A stretch of DNA of 64,000 nucleotides. It comes from an uncultured Oscillospiraceae bacterium (lineage in GTDB: Bacteria > Bacillota > Clostridia > Oscillospirales > Oscillospiraceae). Within the stretch, counting starts at the first letter, position 1; each line of letters opens with the position of its first letter. The translations under genes and the position numbers were made by a program. This document shows, piece by piece, positions 1-10,061 of the stretch. The stretch lies in assembly GCA_947623745.1 (NCBI GenBank), contig CANQHN010000004.1:1-64000 (forward strand), written 5' to 3'. Under the pieces are notes generated by a model, which saw nothing but the letters and a program-made list of their open reading frames with translations, did no database searches and was not told the origin of the DNA.

Positions 1-72
1 TTGGCGATTTTCGTCCGGCCGAAATTGGCTGTTTTCTCCCGGCAGAAAATGGCTAATTTCTCCCGACTCTAA
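1..72 (+). repeat. Three imperfect 24-bp tandem repeats, also an in-frame 8-aa repeat ending at a stop
   Basis: ttggcgattttcgtccggccgaaa / ttggctgttttctcccggcagaaa / atggctaatttctcccgactctaa; frame 1 reads LAIFVRPK LAVFSRQK MANFSRL*. Confidence 0.75.
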
Positions 73-201
73 CACCACGAAACTGCGCCCATCTCCGGAA
101 CGGGAAATACCTCCTGCCACTCCGGAGACGGGCGCGTTATCTTGTTCTGTTCTGTATCATGCGGACTGAGAATCGGTCCACACAGGGCCGGTCGCCAAGT
201 C

Positions 202-894
202 CTATACGCGCTGCAGAACGATCTGCTTGCGTAGATACAGGTTGGCGACCGCCATTGTGATCTCCTCCTGGCTCTTGGCTGTCCGCATCAGCGCCGGCAT
301 GTTGTCGCAGGTGGTACCGTCATCGTCATAAAGGGCCTCCATCAGTTTTTCGCCGGTGGAGATGTCCCTGGCGCCCACCTCCGCGCACTTTACCAACTCC
401 GCCGTGGACAGAAGTTCCTGACGGGCCAGTGCCATGACTTGGGCCTCAGTTCCGCTGGGCCGGTCCCTCCGCAAGAGAACCCGCGCCTTGGAAACGGGCA
501 CGCCCCGGAGGACAGTCAGCTTCAGAAAGACCGCCAGACGCAGCAGCGGGCTCGCGGACAGCGGCGCCACGTACAGCCCGCCCAGCAAGTCATAGAGCGC
601 CTCGGAGTCCGTATCGCCGGAGCCGGACGCGGCGAGGCCCCGGGTCACCAGCCGGTACAGACAGCTCTCCAGGGTGCGCCGGGGCTGTACGCCGCACTCC
701 CAGGCCAGCGTATCATACTCCTGCTCCAGCTGGTCGAAGTCCAGCAGCCGCCAGCTGAGGGCGGTCCATACCGTCATTTCCTGCATGTCCACCGGGTATT
801 CCTCCCGGTTCACCAGAATGACCGGATAGCTCTGCCCGTCCGTGCCGACCTTACGGCGGAAATGCCCGACAGCGGTGTATAATCTTTTTCTCAT
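202..894 (-). CDS. Hypothetical ICE-associated protein
   Basis: 230-aa ORF divergent from the DUF4317 gene; no recognised domain. Confidence 0.6.
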   Translation of the reverse strand: MRKRLYTAVGHFRRKVGTDGQSYPVILVNREEYPVDMQEMTVWTALSWRLLDFDQLEQEYDTLAWECGVQPRRTLESCLYRLVTRGLAASGSGDTDSEALYDLLGGLYVAPLSASPLLRLAVFLKLTVLRGVPVSKARVLLRRDRPSGTEAQVMALARQELLSTAELVKCAEVGARDISTGEKLMEALYDDDGTTCDNMPALMRTAKSQEEITMAVANLYLRKQIVLQRV

Positions 895-1087
895 ACCGAT
901 CCCTCCAAATATCGTGATATATAGATGTACGAAAATCCAACTTATTTTTCAACAAAAATCTTTTTCCTGCGCTCCTGCCTTCCATACCGCCGCGCTCTGG
1001 AAGAAAATTCTTGGAATCTCCGGGCGTCCGTGCTATACTGTTACCGTTGCCGCTGCAACGAAAACAGAATGAAGAGGGTAAAAAACC

Positions 1088-2236
1088 TTGAACAAAAAAG
1101 AGATCAGCGAATTGAGCCGCCGGTGGAAGCCGGAAAAATGCGCCGTCAGCCGGATCTACGGCTGCTATGTATCCGCCGCCGACAAGCGGATCGTGGCCGA
1201 CCTGAATGAGAGCCTTGGCCGGATGCCCCAAGATGAGGCGGAGCACTATCTGGGCCTTTTGAAGAAGGTGCTGTCCGGCGCCCAGGGACGGAACCTTGTG
1301 GATATCGTATTTTCTACAGAGCAGGTGGCGGACAGCGACGAGCACCGCCTGCTGATGGCTCTGAAAAACTCCTCCCTCCAGGACAGCGACGCCCGGCAGT
1401 CCTTCTATCAGAAGATCATCGACTGCCTGGACATGGGGGAGGAGAACTACCTAATCCTCCTTGCGCCGGACTCTTACGATGTGCCCCGCAGGGGGAAGGA
1501 CGACAGCATCCAGGAGGACGCCTCCGACGAGGTGTTTTCCTATTTCCTGTGCGCCATCTGCCCGGTGAAGGAGGGAAAGAGCAGTCTGGGCTACTTCCCG
1601 GGGGACAATGAGTTCCACTGCGCCGGTGGCCGCACGGTGGCCCCGCCGGAGCTGGGATTCCTGTTTCCGTGCTTCGACGACCGAGCCTCGAATGTCTATA
1701 ACGCCCTGTTCTACTCCCGGAAGCCGGACCAGCTCCACCAGGAGTTCATCGACGGGGTGTTCCATACGGAGCCGCCGCTGTCCTCCGTCGAACAGCGGGA
1801 AAGCTTCACAGCCGCTCTGATCGACGCACTGGGCGACCAGTGCAGTCTGGAGGTGGTCCAGACTGTACAGGAGCAGCTGGCGGAGCGGGTCAGCCGGCAC
1901 AAGGAGGAAAAGGACCCGGAGCCCCTGGCGCTTACCGCCAAGGACGTGGGGAAAATGCTCCGGCAGAGCGGCGTACAGGAGGAGCAGGCCGTCGCGTTCG
2001 AGGAACAATGCGCCGCCTCTCTGGGCGAGGGCGCGGTCCTCAACCCGGCCAATCTGATGGGCGCCGGGAAATTCGAGGTCAAGACCGCCGAGGCCACAGT
2101 GACGGTCGATCCAGCCTGCTCCTATGTAGTGGAGACCCGGGTGATCGACGGCAAGCCGTATGTCCTGATCCCCGCCGGGGCTGAGCTGGAGGTCAACGGC
2201 ATCCCTGTGCGCATTGCTGTGGAGCCGGAGGAATGA
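1088..2236 (+). CDS. DUF4317 family protein
   Basis: MNKKEISELSRRWKPEKCAVSRIYGCYV N-terminus typical of DUF4317; TTG start. Confidence 0.8.
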   Translation: MNKKEISELSRRWKPEKCAVSRIYGCYVSAADKRIVADLNESLGRMPQDEAEHYLGLLKKVLSGAQGRNLVDIVFSTEQVADSDEHRLLMALKNSSLQDSDARQSFYQKIIDCLDMGEENYLILLAPDSYDVPRRGKDDSIQEDASDEVFSYFLCAICPVKEGKSSLGYFPGDNEFHCAGGRTVAPPELGFLFPCFDDRASNVYNALFYSRKPDQLHQEFIDGVFHTEPPLSSVEQRESFTAALIDALGDQCSLEVVQTVQEQLAERVSRHKEEKDPEPLALTAKDVGKMLRQSGVQEEQAVAFEEQCAASLGEGAVLNPANLMGAGKFEVKTAEATVTVDPACSYVVETRVIDGKPYVLIPAGAELEVNGIPVRIAVEPEE

Positions 2237-2302
2237 TGCGGCACTTGCCGCCGTCCGGCGAGCAAAGGCAAACGACAGGAATAAAAAACAGGCAATCGCG
2301 GC

Positions 2303-2331
2303 TTGCAATCTGCACATAATAATGCTATAAT
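2303..2331 (+). promoter_or_regulatory. Promoter of Phd/RelE module
   Basis: TTGCAA-N17-TATAAT, with TGCACA...TGTGCA inverted repeat overlapping the -10. Confidence 0.6.
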
Positions 2332-2354
2332 TGTGTGCAAAGGAGGATGATGGT

Positions 2355-2618
2355 ATGCCGCAAATCAGACCAATCACAGATCTACGGAACACGACAGAGA
2401 TCTCGAATGTCTGCCACGCAAAGCAGGAGCCCGTTTTTATCACGAAAAACGGGTACGGCGATATGGTCATTATGAGTATTGAGACCTATGAGGCGATGCT
2501 GGAAACAGCCGCTTCCGATACCGCAATCGCGGAAGCGGAGGCCGAGTATGCGGGCGATGGGAAACTGTACGACGCGCGGGAGGCCCTCTCTTCGTTGAGG
2601 AGGAAGCACTTTGGCTAA
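2355..2618 (+). CDS. Type II antitoxin, Phd/YefM family
   Basis: MPQIRPITDLRNTTEISNVCHAKQEPVFITKNGYGDMVIMS motif; RBS aaaggagg. Confidence 0.85.
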   Translation: MPQIRPITDLRNTTEISNVCHAKQEPVFITKNGYGDMVIMSIETYEAMLETAASDTAIAEAEAEYAGDGKLYDAREALSSLRRKHFG

Positions 2619-2916
2619 ACAATATAAGGTAAAGCTGATGAGCCGCGCCCTGCGCGACCTCGACGGAATTTACCGATATATTGCCCAAACCCTGCTGGAG
2701 CCGGGCACGGCGCTGGACCTGGTCAACGAAATTGAGAAGGAGATCCTGTCACTGGAACAGTTTCCAAATCGGTGCCCACTGCGCAGGACCGGCGCATACG
2801 CCAACAAAGGATACCGGCAGCTCTTTGTGAAGAACTACACAGTCATTTACCGTGTAGACGAGGCCGGGGAACAGGTCATCGTTGTTACTGTGCGGTATTC
2901 AGCGAGCCAGTTCTAA
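2611..2916 (+). CDS. Type II toxin, RelE/ParE family
   Basis: Overlaps antitoxin; RALRDLDGIYRYIAQTL...YTVIYRVDEAGEQVIVVTVRYS. Confidence 0.85.
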   Translation: MAKQYKVKLMSRALRDLDGIYRYIAQTLLEPGTALDLVNEIEKEILSLEQFPNRCPLRRTGAYANKGYRQLFVKNYTVIYRVDEAGEQVIVVTVRYSASQF

Positions 2917-3002
2917 AGAAGATTGAAGGGGCGTGGAACGCGGGATGATTTCCCGTGTTCCGCGCTTTCCTATTTCAATGGCTATGAATGATGCCGCCGC
3001 AG

Positions 3003-3602
3003 TCAGGCTGCATCCATCTCATTTCGCACACTCGGCCCGGTTGCGGCATCCCTTCTCAATCTCTCCATCGCCCTGGCGATCCATGCTCCAACGAGATTGG
3101 GCTTTACCCCATAGAGCCGGGCGATATCGGCCCCTGTGTAGCCCTGGGCCTTCAGTTCCAGGGCCTCGATCCCCAGTCGGGCAGTACCGCTATAGGTGCG
3201 CCGGCCGTGCTCCAGGAGCTGAGCGAGATGCAGCCTATCCAATTGGCTGTCATGATCGTCAAAGGCGGCCAGATGATCCCTGGGTGCGCTGTCCTCAGCA
3301 TAGCTATCCAGGGAGATCATCGGCGCGCTGCGCCGCTTGGCTTGGATATAGCGGCAATGGTCCAGCAGATGGTTGCGGATGACCGCGGCGGCGTAGGTAG
3401 CGAACTGCGCTCCCGCACCGCTGTCATAGGATGCCGCCGCATGGCATAGGGCAACGCAGCCCTCCTGATAGAGATCATCATATCCCATACCGCAGACCGA
3501 TTCGTTGATGTCGATGCAGCGCAGGACGCAGGAGCGGACAATATCCAGGTTCTGTTCCACAATGGCCTGCTGATCCATAGTAAGTGAAACTCTTTCTTTC
3601 AT
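3003..3602 (-). CDS. RNA polymerase sigma-70-like factor (ICE encoded)
   Basis: GYDDLYQEGCVALCHAAASYDSGAGAQFATYAAAVIRNHL region-2-like motif. Confidence 0.75.
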   Translation of the reverse strand: MKERVSLTMDQQAIVEQNLDIVRSCVLRCIDINESVCGMGYDDLYQEGCVALCHAAASYDSGAGAQFATYAAAVIRNHLLDHCRYIQAKRRSAPMISLDSYAEDSAPRDHLAAFDDHDSQLDRLHLAQLLEHGRRTYSGTARLGIEALELKAQGYTGADIARLYGVKPNLVGAWIARAMERLRRDAATGPSVRNEMDAA

Positions 3603-3618
3603 ATGCGGCCCCTCCTTC

Positions 3619-4017
3619 CTATGCCGCGAGTCCCTGCGCCCTGACAAAGCCATCGCAGAGACGGATGACCTGTTCGCAGCGGTACTCGGAAAACCGCCCG
3701 ATGTGAGCCTCCGATTCCGGCAGGCCCATCTGCACCTGAAGGTAATGATAGGCTTCCTTCTTGGTCATGCAGCCACTCTCCCAGAGCCGGTTCAAGGCAA
3801 GATGCGCTTGCCGGCGCTTGCGGCGGAGTGCCTTGTTCGCCAGGGTACCCATGGGCAGCCGGCTGTCCCGGTGGGCGGCCACATAGGCGTCGCAGGCCGG
3901 ATACCTGGCGCACACATAGACTTCCTCGCCCGGCGCGGCTATGGGGCGCACCACAGTGGCCGGACGCAGCAACGCCCGGGAGCCGCAGTACGGACATTTG
4001 ATATTGACTTGTTTCAT
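3619..4017 (-). CDS. Zinc-finger-containing protein (DUF3268-like)
   Basis: IKCPYCGSRALLRPA...VYVCARYPACDAYVAAH. Confidence 0.7.
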   Translation of the reverse strand: MKQVNIKCPYCGSRALLRPATVVRPIAAPGEEVYVCARYPACDAYVAAHRDSRLPMGTLANKALRRKRRQAHLALNRLWESGCMTKKEAYHYLQVQMGLPESEAHIGRFSEYRCEQVIRLCDGFVRAQGLAA

Positions 4018-4432
4018 GATCCACCTTCCTTCTGTAAATCGCTGGTTTCTCCGCATGGCGTGATTTTATGAACAGGCGCATACGGCCCCGTGGTTCGGGC
4101 CGGCCCCGTCGCCGGACGGGCCGAGAGCCTTGCTTTGCCCCGTGCCGGCAAGAGGACATACCTCTCCGCAGGTGTGTGGAACCTATTCAGTTTTATTGAG
4201 AGCGGCCATGCGGACCGTTTTTCTCTCGCTTTATTACGCACCGCCGAAAGGCAAAATGAGCACGGTAATTTGTGAACTTTTTGTAAAAGAAGCTTGCCTT
4301 GCCCAACGCACTGCCCGCCGCAAAGCCCTTGTTGCATATGGGGATGCAGGCTGGTCGTCTCTCTGCGGAAATCGCTAAAATGATGAGAGAGAAAAATACT
4401 CTGTTCCCATGTTGAATAAAATCTTTAACGCA

Positions 4433-4467
4433 AAAGAGCAGGCCCTCAAACAAGGACCTGCTCTTTC
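4433..4467. terminator. Inverted repeat, probable terminator
   Basis: AAAGAGCAGG...CCTGCTCTTT. Confidence 0.5.
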
Positions 4468-4554
4468 AGAATGTAAATATATAGAGGAAAGCTGCGCTTT
4501 AAGTGATCTGAAATGCTGAAAGCAGCATTTTTCCCGTCTCTCAATGCCTTATTT

Positions 4555-5460
4555 TCAATGGGGAAGTGCGCCCTCTGCTTCGGGCGATGGCTCCTCAAAT
4601 ACAGATGGCGTTTCTACTTGTAAGCCGGCCAATATAGCTGCCTGCCGCACGGAAAGTAGAACTTTGCCCCATGAAATATCCGCCGCATAGCGGAATTTGC
4701 TTCTGTAATTTTCCCATAGTGCTGACATCTCTTTGCTGTCATGTAAATCAGTCAGGACTTTTTCTGCGTTTGCCATCAGACTAAGGCTCCCTCTCTTGCG
4801 GGATGTCGCTTCCAACGCATCGGCCAGTGTATCAGATTTTAACTCCCGGCGGTAAAGAACGAAAAGGATATAAACATCGTAGAAATCACGCATCCTGGTG
4901 TTTGCCGTCGTCCTGGCAATAATCGTTTCCAGCTTTTCGGCAAGAACCGTCTCCAAATTATAAGATAGAAGATTGACGGTCCGATCCTCAAACATCAGTT
5001 TATAAGGATATTCGATTGCGCGGGGTGTGATCACATCCCCGGTGGAAAAATCCAATTTAAGCGGCACCCTCACGCCTTCCAGGAGGGCAGTCATGCTTAC
5101 CCGAATACCTGGGTATTCCGCTTCATCCATGATGTCTGAAATGTCATTGAGCAAGAAGCTGACTCCATCGGAGAGAGGAAACGAAATGATCGCCTCAATC
5201 ATGTTCCGGACTTCATCCTGGCTGACTGTCGCACCTCGTACCGTCATATCTGTATCCATTGTGGAGCGCATGGTCGTCCCGACTAAAGAGGACACCAGCA
5301 GCCCGCCCTTTAGGATGAGCTTCTCGTGATACTCAGAAAGGGCAACGCGCTCCAGCAGCCGCTCCATCATGTAAATACGGAGCAACACTTGCGGGTCGGC
5401 CCCTTTCTCCTTTGCGAGGTTACGGATCTTATCCTTTAGCTGCCTGGCAGATGTAATCAT
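4555..5460 (-). CDS. abiEii: AbiEii/AbiGii-type nucleotidyltransferase toxin
   Basis: LSEYHEKLILKGGLLVSSLVG...MDTDMTVRG nucleotidyltransferase motif; overlaps AbiEi-like gene. Confidence 0.85.
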   Translation of the reverse strand: MITSARQLKDKIRNLAKEKGADPQVLLRIYMMERLLERVALSEYHEKLILKGGLLVSSLVGTTMRSTMDTDMTVRGATVSQDEVRNMIEAIISFPLSDGVSFLLNDISDIMDEAEYPGIRVSMTALLEGVRVPLKLDFSTGDVITPRAIEYPYKLMFEDRTVNLLSYNLETVLAEKLETIIARTTANTRMRDFYDVYILFVLYRRELKSDTLADALEATSRKRGSLSLMANAEKVLTDLHDSKEMSALWENYRSKFRYAADISWGKVLLSVRQAAILAGLQVETPSVFEEPSPEAEGALPH

Positions 5461-6050
5461 AGAAGCACCCCCATGTACTGCCTCACTAATTTTTCCACAC
5501 GGAACGGCTTTGCATATTTCATCAGGTTTTGCAGGTTCTTTTCCTTGCGCCGCGCATACTGTTTCAGCGCGTCCTGAAACACCTGTGTTTCCATCGCGCT
5601 CCGGCTCCGCAGAATATCACAGATCGTGCGCTCCATATCATATACCCTCACCTGATGGCCAAAAGCGGTGACAGCCGCTGAAAGGCCGATCTCGTACAAT
5701 TCCCTTTTTACAGTGAAAACTTTTACCCCATGAGAAGTAAGATGTTTTGGATTGTACCCGGTCTTTGCCGTAACTGTGATACGCGGAGGCTCCCTATCCG
5801 TAAGGTCATGGAAAAAGAGCGCGGTGTCATGCGAAAAGACGACCTGCGGACAGCGAAGCTGTAGCAGATATGTCTCGTCCCTCCAAGCGTCAGGTGAGAG
5901 ATACACGCCTAGCGATACACGCTCATAGCGATTCTTTGAAACAAAAGCAGCCAATGCTGTTTTGGAAATACCCGCCTTGACTGCCGCTGCAGTAGTCAGA
6001 ACGCCGCCGTCTGCCGCAGCAAGAGCGTCCAGCCGCTTTGCATCTGTCAT
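5457..6050 (-). CDS. abiEi: AbiEi-type antitoxin
   Basis: N-terminal HTH and FSHDTALFFHDLTDREPPRITVT typical of AbiEi; 4-bp overlap with the toxin. Confidence 0.85.
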   Translation of the reverse strand: MTDAKRLDALAAADGGVLTTAAAVKAGISKTALAAFVSKNRYERVSLGVYLSPDAWRDETYLLQLRCPQVVFSHDTALFFHDLTDREPPRITVTAKTGYNPKHLTSHGVKVFTVKRELYEIGLSAAVTAFGHQVRVYDMERTICDILRSRSAMETQVFQDALKQYARRKEKNLQNLMKYAKPFRVEKLVRQYMGVLL

Positions 6051-6245
6051 GCTATCACCCCTCACGCTAATATTATAGTCGATATTAGCGTAAAAGTAAA
6101 GAGCGGTTTTACGTCCCCGGAGGATACAAAGGCCAAGTGTGTGGTTTCCCCGCTATTCGCCGTCCCGGTCATGGAAGGCGTGCATGCCTTTGGGGAAACA
6201 CATAAATGCGGCAGCCTACTGTTGTGGGATCAGCCTGCTCGCATC

Positions 6246-8396
6246 TCATTTTCGAGTTTGCCGGTCAGCGTCCGCCAACTGTTCCGCGCACCTGCCGGCG
6301 CCGCTGCTGGTAAAGTATCGAATGGTTGTCCCGGAGCTGCGCGCCATTTCCACTACCTTATAATAATAGGAATGGGAGAGGTAGTTGGTCTGGAACCAGA
6401 TCACATCTGCCCGGCGGAACATGTCGGGGGTGATATTGGCGTCGCGCCTGACGAAGTTGACGCCGGGGAGCAGCTCGCGCATCGCCCGCTGCCAGCTATC
6501 CCGGCCGCCGAAAACCAGCGTCCGCCGCCTGACCTGATAAGGGGTCTGTCCCGCCGGCGGTTCCTCCGATTCCGGCTCCGGCTCGGATTCCAGGTTGAAT
6601 ACCAGCTCCCGCAGGTCGGCCAATTCCTGCCGCTCCTGAGCGGCTTCGGACATGGCCCGCTCCAGCCTGGCGTGCTCATCCCGGACCGCTCTGTTGGCCG
6701 TGTGCAGATCGCTCCTGGCGTCGGACAACTGCTTTTTCAGGGCCCGATATTCCTCCGCCAGCGATTCTATGGGCAGCGGGACATCAAGGCCCGCGATCTC
6801 CGCGGCGCGGCTCTCCCTTTGTCGTAATCTGGCGTCGCTGGAGAAGCATTCGAGCCGCTGGAATTCATCGGCCAGCCGCAGGTATTTCTCCCAAACCGGG
6901 GCCTCCGCGGCGGGGACTCCGGCACGGATCAGGGCCTCAGTTACCTTATCCGTCTCCGGTACGTTCCTGGGCATGATCAGCCCGGTCAGTCCATATATGA
7001 GCTGCGGCAAATTGATATCCTGGTATGGCCCTTCCGGGTCCAGGGGATGCGGCAGGATGTCGGGGCGGTATTTGGGCGAATACAAGTCAGCCTTTTTGGC
7101 GCTCACATCGGGATGTTCCATACGCTCCTCGACGTCCGCGTCACCGTCGCCGAATTCCAGTTCATATAGTCCGGGCAGACCAGGCGCCGGGACATTCCAC
7201 GGCAGTTTTACCGCGGCCGCCATCAGTACCGCCACAGCCGGAGCGTACAGCCATGGAAGTTCGCTCCCGGCCTCGATCATGTACAGGAAGGCAAAGCACA
7301 TCTCATAGGGGTCGTCCACAGTAAATCCCTCCATGATCCGGCGGATCTCCGGGGAAAATGTATCCTGCCAGGTCAGAAGGTCTTCACCCTCCAGGACCGG
7401 CAGCACACAGGCATACATCCCCATTTTATAGTGATCGACCATGACTTTATCCGCTTCGTCCTGTCTGGCATACCCCTCCTCCAGCAGACCCTTGATCTGC
7501 TCCATTTGCGGAGCGGGCAGCATATCCGGTTCCCCATTCCAAGGCCCATCCGAAAGCGCCGGGGGAACTGCCAGCGGATACTTGGGACGGTCAGCCGGTA
7601 TCAGGCCGCACTCCGGCACGACCCCGGCGTCCCGGTAGATCTGCCGGCACTCGCTGTCGATCTGCGCGACCCTTTCCCGGAGCCGGCGCTCCATACGGGT
7701 ATACTCCGCCGCGCACGCAAAGTATCGGTCCGCGAACTCCCACACCTTGTCCTCAAATTTTTTTACGGCTTGGGCAGCCAGTTCGGGACGAAGCTGGGAC
7801 ATGGCCAGGTTGAACCGCTCCCGGTTCGTTTCCGGGCCGCTCTTTTTCCCTGCGTCTGCCCATTCAACAGGACCTGCCCGACGGGCAGCCGCAGGCGTGA
7901 CCAGGCCCGCGGACCTCGCGCCTTCGCCGTCACGCTGCAGTATCAACCGGACCATCCCAAGGATGACATCGTTGTCGTAGCGGGGCTCAATGTACTCCGC
8001 CTCGTAAGGGTCAGTGTCTGCCAGCGGTATGATGCTTTCTATCATCCCGAGACTGCAGCTCTCACAGAGCGCATCCAGCAGCCAGATGGCGGCAGCTAAA
8101 GAGAGGCGGAATATGAGGTCCGCCCGATCAACGGAGCAGGTCAGCGTAGCGCAGAAGCGGGCCCATTCCAGAGGTATGTCAAGGCCGGGATACTTATCGG
8201 CATAGCGGGCACTGACAGCATCCATGTAGGAGAGGGTAGCCGCTTTCCTGCGCCGCAGGACCGCCCCGGAGAGTCCGCTGGCGGCCGGCCCATCCTCTCC
8301 GGGAAAGAGCTTGTGAGATATCTGAACAGAGCGTTTGAACTCCACTGTAACGACCTTCGATGCGGAGTCGACTTTCTTGCTTTTCTTATGTCCCAT
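6246..8396 (-). CDS. Coiled-coil protein with C-terminal DUF2325-like domain
   Basis: RTLVFGGRDSWQRAMRELLPGVNFVRRDA...ADVIWFQTNYLSHSYYYKVVEMARSSGTTIRYF. Confidence 0.55.
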   Translation of the reverse strand: MGHKKSKKVDSASKVVTVEFKRSVQISHKLFPGEDGPAASGLSGAVLRRRKAATLSYMDAVSARYADKYPGLDIPLEWARFCATLTCSVDRADLIFRLSLAAAIWLLDALCESCSLGMIESIIPLADTDPYEAEYIEPRYDNDVILGMVRLILQRDGEGARSAGLVTPAAARRAGPVEWADAGKKSGPETNRERFNLAMSQLRPELAAQAVKKFEDKVWEFADRYFACAAEYTRMERRLRERVAQIDSECRQIYRDAGVVPECGLIPADRPKYPLAVPPALSDGPWNGEPDMLPAPQMEQIKGLLEEGYARQDEADKVMVDHYKMGMYACVLPVLEGEDLLTWQDTFSPEIRRIMEGFTVDDPYEMCFAFLYMIEAGSELPWLYAPAVAVLMAAAVKLPWNVPAPGLPGLYELEFGDGDADVEERMEHPDVSAKKADLYSPKYRPDILPHPLDPEGPYQDINLPQLIYGLTGLIMPRNVPETDKVTEALIRAGVPAAEAPVWEKYLRLADEFQRLECFSSDARLRQRESRAAEIAGLDVPLPIESLAEEYRALKKQLSDARSDLHTANRAVRDEHARLERAMSEAAQERQELADLRELVFNLESEPEPESEEPPAGQTPYQVRRRTLVFGGRDSWQRAMRELLPGVNFVRRDANITPDMFRRADVIWFQTNYLSHSYYYKVVEMARSSGTTIRYFTSSGAGRCAEQLADADRQTRK

Positions 8397-8435
8397 GAAT
8401 TCAACCTCCTTGTGCGGGACAGAATTTCAGGCGCT

Positions 8436-9809
8436 TTACTGCGAGGCGCTTCCGGCCCCGATGATCCAGAACGGGCCGCCCGCGCCCGCTCGTGTGCTGG
8501 CTTCGTTGAGAATGATGGACAGATCCCACAGCTTTTGGCTGCGAGTGTAGCTGGCCGGGTCGGCCACCAGGATCTTTCCATCCTGCACCCCGCGCAGCAC
8601 AATGAAATGGCCGCCGGTGGTGAAGTGCCCCTTCAGCATGATGGCCACTACCAGCTTCCCGTCGGCCAGCGCGTCCACAATGCGCTGGGGCTCGGATGCG
8701 GTACAGCCCTCCACCGGCAGGCCCCATGCCTTGGCCGTATTAGGGATCAGGGAGTGATAGGAGCCGCTTTTGCTGCACCAGCCGCCGTTTTTGTAGGCCC
8801 AATCTGCCATTTCCTCTGGGTCCACGATGTCGTTCGTCAGGGAGGACACCACGATAGACATGGAAGTGGGGCCGCAGCCGTAGCCTCCGATGTTGTCCGT
8901 GCCGTAAGGCTTATTTGCCCACCGTTCATCCAGCTGATTGAAGTAGACGACCTCGGTGACCCCATCGGTGAAGCGGACATCCCCCAGCGAGGATACGGTC
9001 GTGCCGTTGTACTGCGTGTACTGGAACATCCCGTCGCCCAGGAACAGGCTCAGGTTTTCGGCGTAGCTGCCGGCCAGGTCCTTCTGCTTGTCAGACAGGC
9101 GGAATACGGTATCCGCAAAATAACCCTCCCCGTTGTAGGAGAGGGTATAGATGTACCAGGTCTCCTCCTTTGTCTCGACCACATCGGCGGTAGCCTCATC
9201 GTCGTCTTCCACCGTCCGTACCTCGCTCGTGCGGGTAAAGGAGTACAGATGGCTCTTGCCCTGCCGCAGGATGGCCTGCATATCCGTCAGCGAGATGCTG
9301 TCCCAGCTCTCGCCCCGGGCGGCGCAGTACTGCGCGATAAAGGAGTTGGTATTGCTGGTCATGTCCGCGGCGTAGGGGTTGACGATCTCATAATGATCGC
9401 CGCCGGTTGAGGCGAAATCCAGAGCGATCCTGGCCTCCGCATCGGCGATGCCTTCGCCCAATACCTCATTGACGGCAAAGGCAATGTCGTTTACATTCTG
9501 GACGATAGCGGTATTGTCATTGAGGACCGGCTGACCAGGGCTCCCGTTGCTGGTCAGGCCGCCGAAAATCAGGGATGGCAGCATCAGGACGTACAGCACC
9601 GGGAGCATGAGCAGGACGGCGGCAACGGCGAGAAGCTTTCCCGCGTGACGCCCCGCCCCCAGGGCCAGCCCGGCCGCCGCGCCGTATGGTCCGCCCACGG
9701 CGGCGCCTTTGGCTGCTGCGGCAATAGCTTTCCCTGTTTTGACGGCCCCGTGGATGGTGTGGGCCGTACCGGCCATTTGAGAAAGGCCGCTCTTTTGCGA
9801 ATCGTTCAA
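8436..9809 (-). CDS. Membrane-anchored C39-family peptidase (T4SS-associated hydrolase)
   Basis: TM segment; VVYFNQLDERWANKPYG..GGYGCGPTSMSIVVSSLT..GHFIVLRGVQDGKILVADPA. Confidence 0.75.
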   Translation of the reverse strand: MNDSQKSGLSQMAGTAHTIHGAVKTGKAIAAAAKGAAVGGPYGAAAGLALGAGRHAGKLLAVAAVLLMLPVLYVLMLPSLIFGGLTSNGSPGQPVLNDNTAIVQNVNDIAFAVNEVLGEGIADAEARIALDFASTGGDHYEIVNPYAADMTSNTNSFIAQYCAARGESWDSISLTDMQAILRQGKSHLYSFTRTSEVRTVEDDDEATADVVETKEETWYIYTLSYNGEGYFADTVFRLSDKQKDLAGSYAENLSLFLGDGMFQYTQYNGTTVSSLGDVRFTDGVTEVVYFNQLDERWANKPYGTDNIGGYGCGPTSMSIVVSSLTNDIVDPEEMADWAYKNGGWCSKSGSYHSLIPNTAKAWGLPVEGCTASEPQRIVDALADGKLVVAIMLKGHFTTGGHFIVLRGVQDGKILVADPASYTRSQKLWDLSIILNEASTRAGAGGPFWIIGAGSASQ

Positions 9810-9824
9810 ATTAAGTCCTCCCCC

Positions 9825-9853
9825 TTGTATATCTGCGGAATTTCTGCTATAAT
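9825..9853 (+). promoter_or_regulatory. Sigma-A-type promoter
   Basis: TTGTAT-N17-TATAAT. Confidence 0.55.
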
Positions 9854-9860
9854 GTCATAG

Positions 9861-10061
9861 GTGATTCAAGTGATTTACGCATGTGATAATTGCCATTTTG
9901 TTTTCAGTCGTGTCGGACACATGGAGCAGTGCCCGGATTGCGGCAAGTTTACCGTCCGCCCGGCGAATGAAGACGAAACCGAAGAGTTCAAACGTCATTT
10001 GGAAGAGGCCAAACAGAGGCCGCTTTGGTGCAAGGAGGACAGAAATGAATCCGTTACCTGA
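9861..10061 (+). CDS. Small zinc-ribbon protein
   Basis: YACDNCHFVFSRVGHMEQCPDCGKFTVRPA; GTG start. Confidence 0.65.
   Translation: MIQVIYACDNCHFVFSRVGHMEQCPDCGKFTVRPANEDETEEFKRHLEEAKQRPLWCKEDRNESVT

Noticed and set aside
9861-9863. Leaderless GTG start of the zinc-ribbon ORF
   Set aside because: GTG falls near the predicted TSS but TSS is uncertain and a downstream start cannot be excluded.
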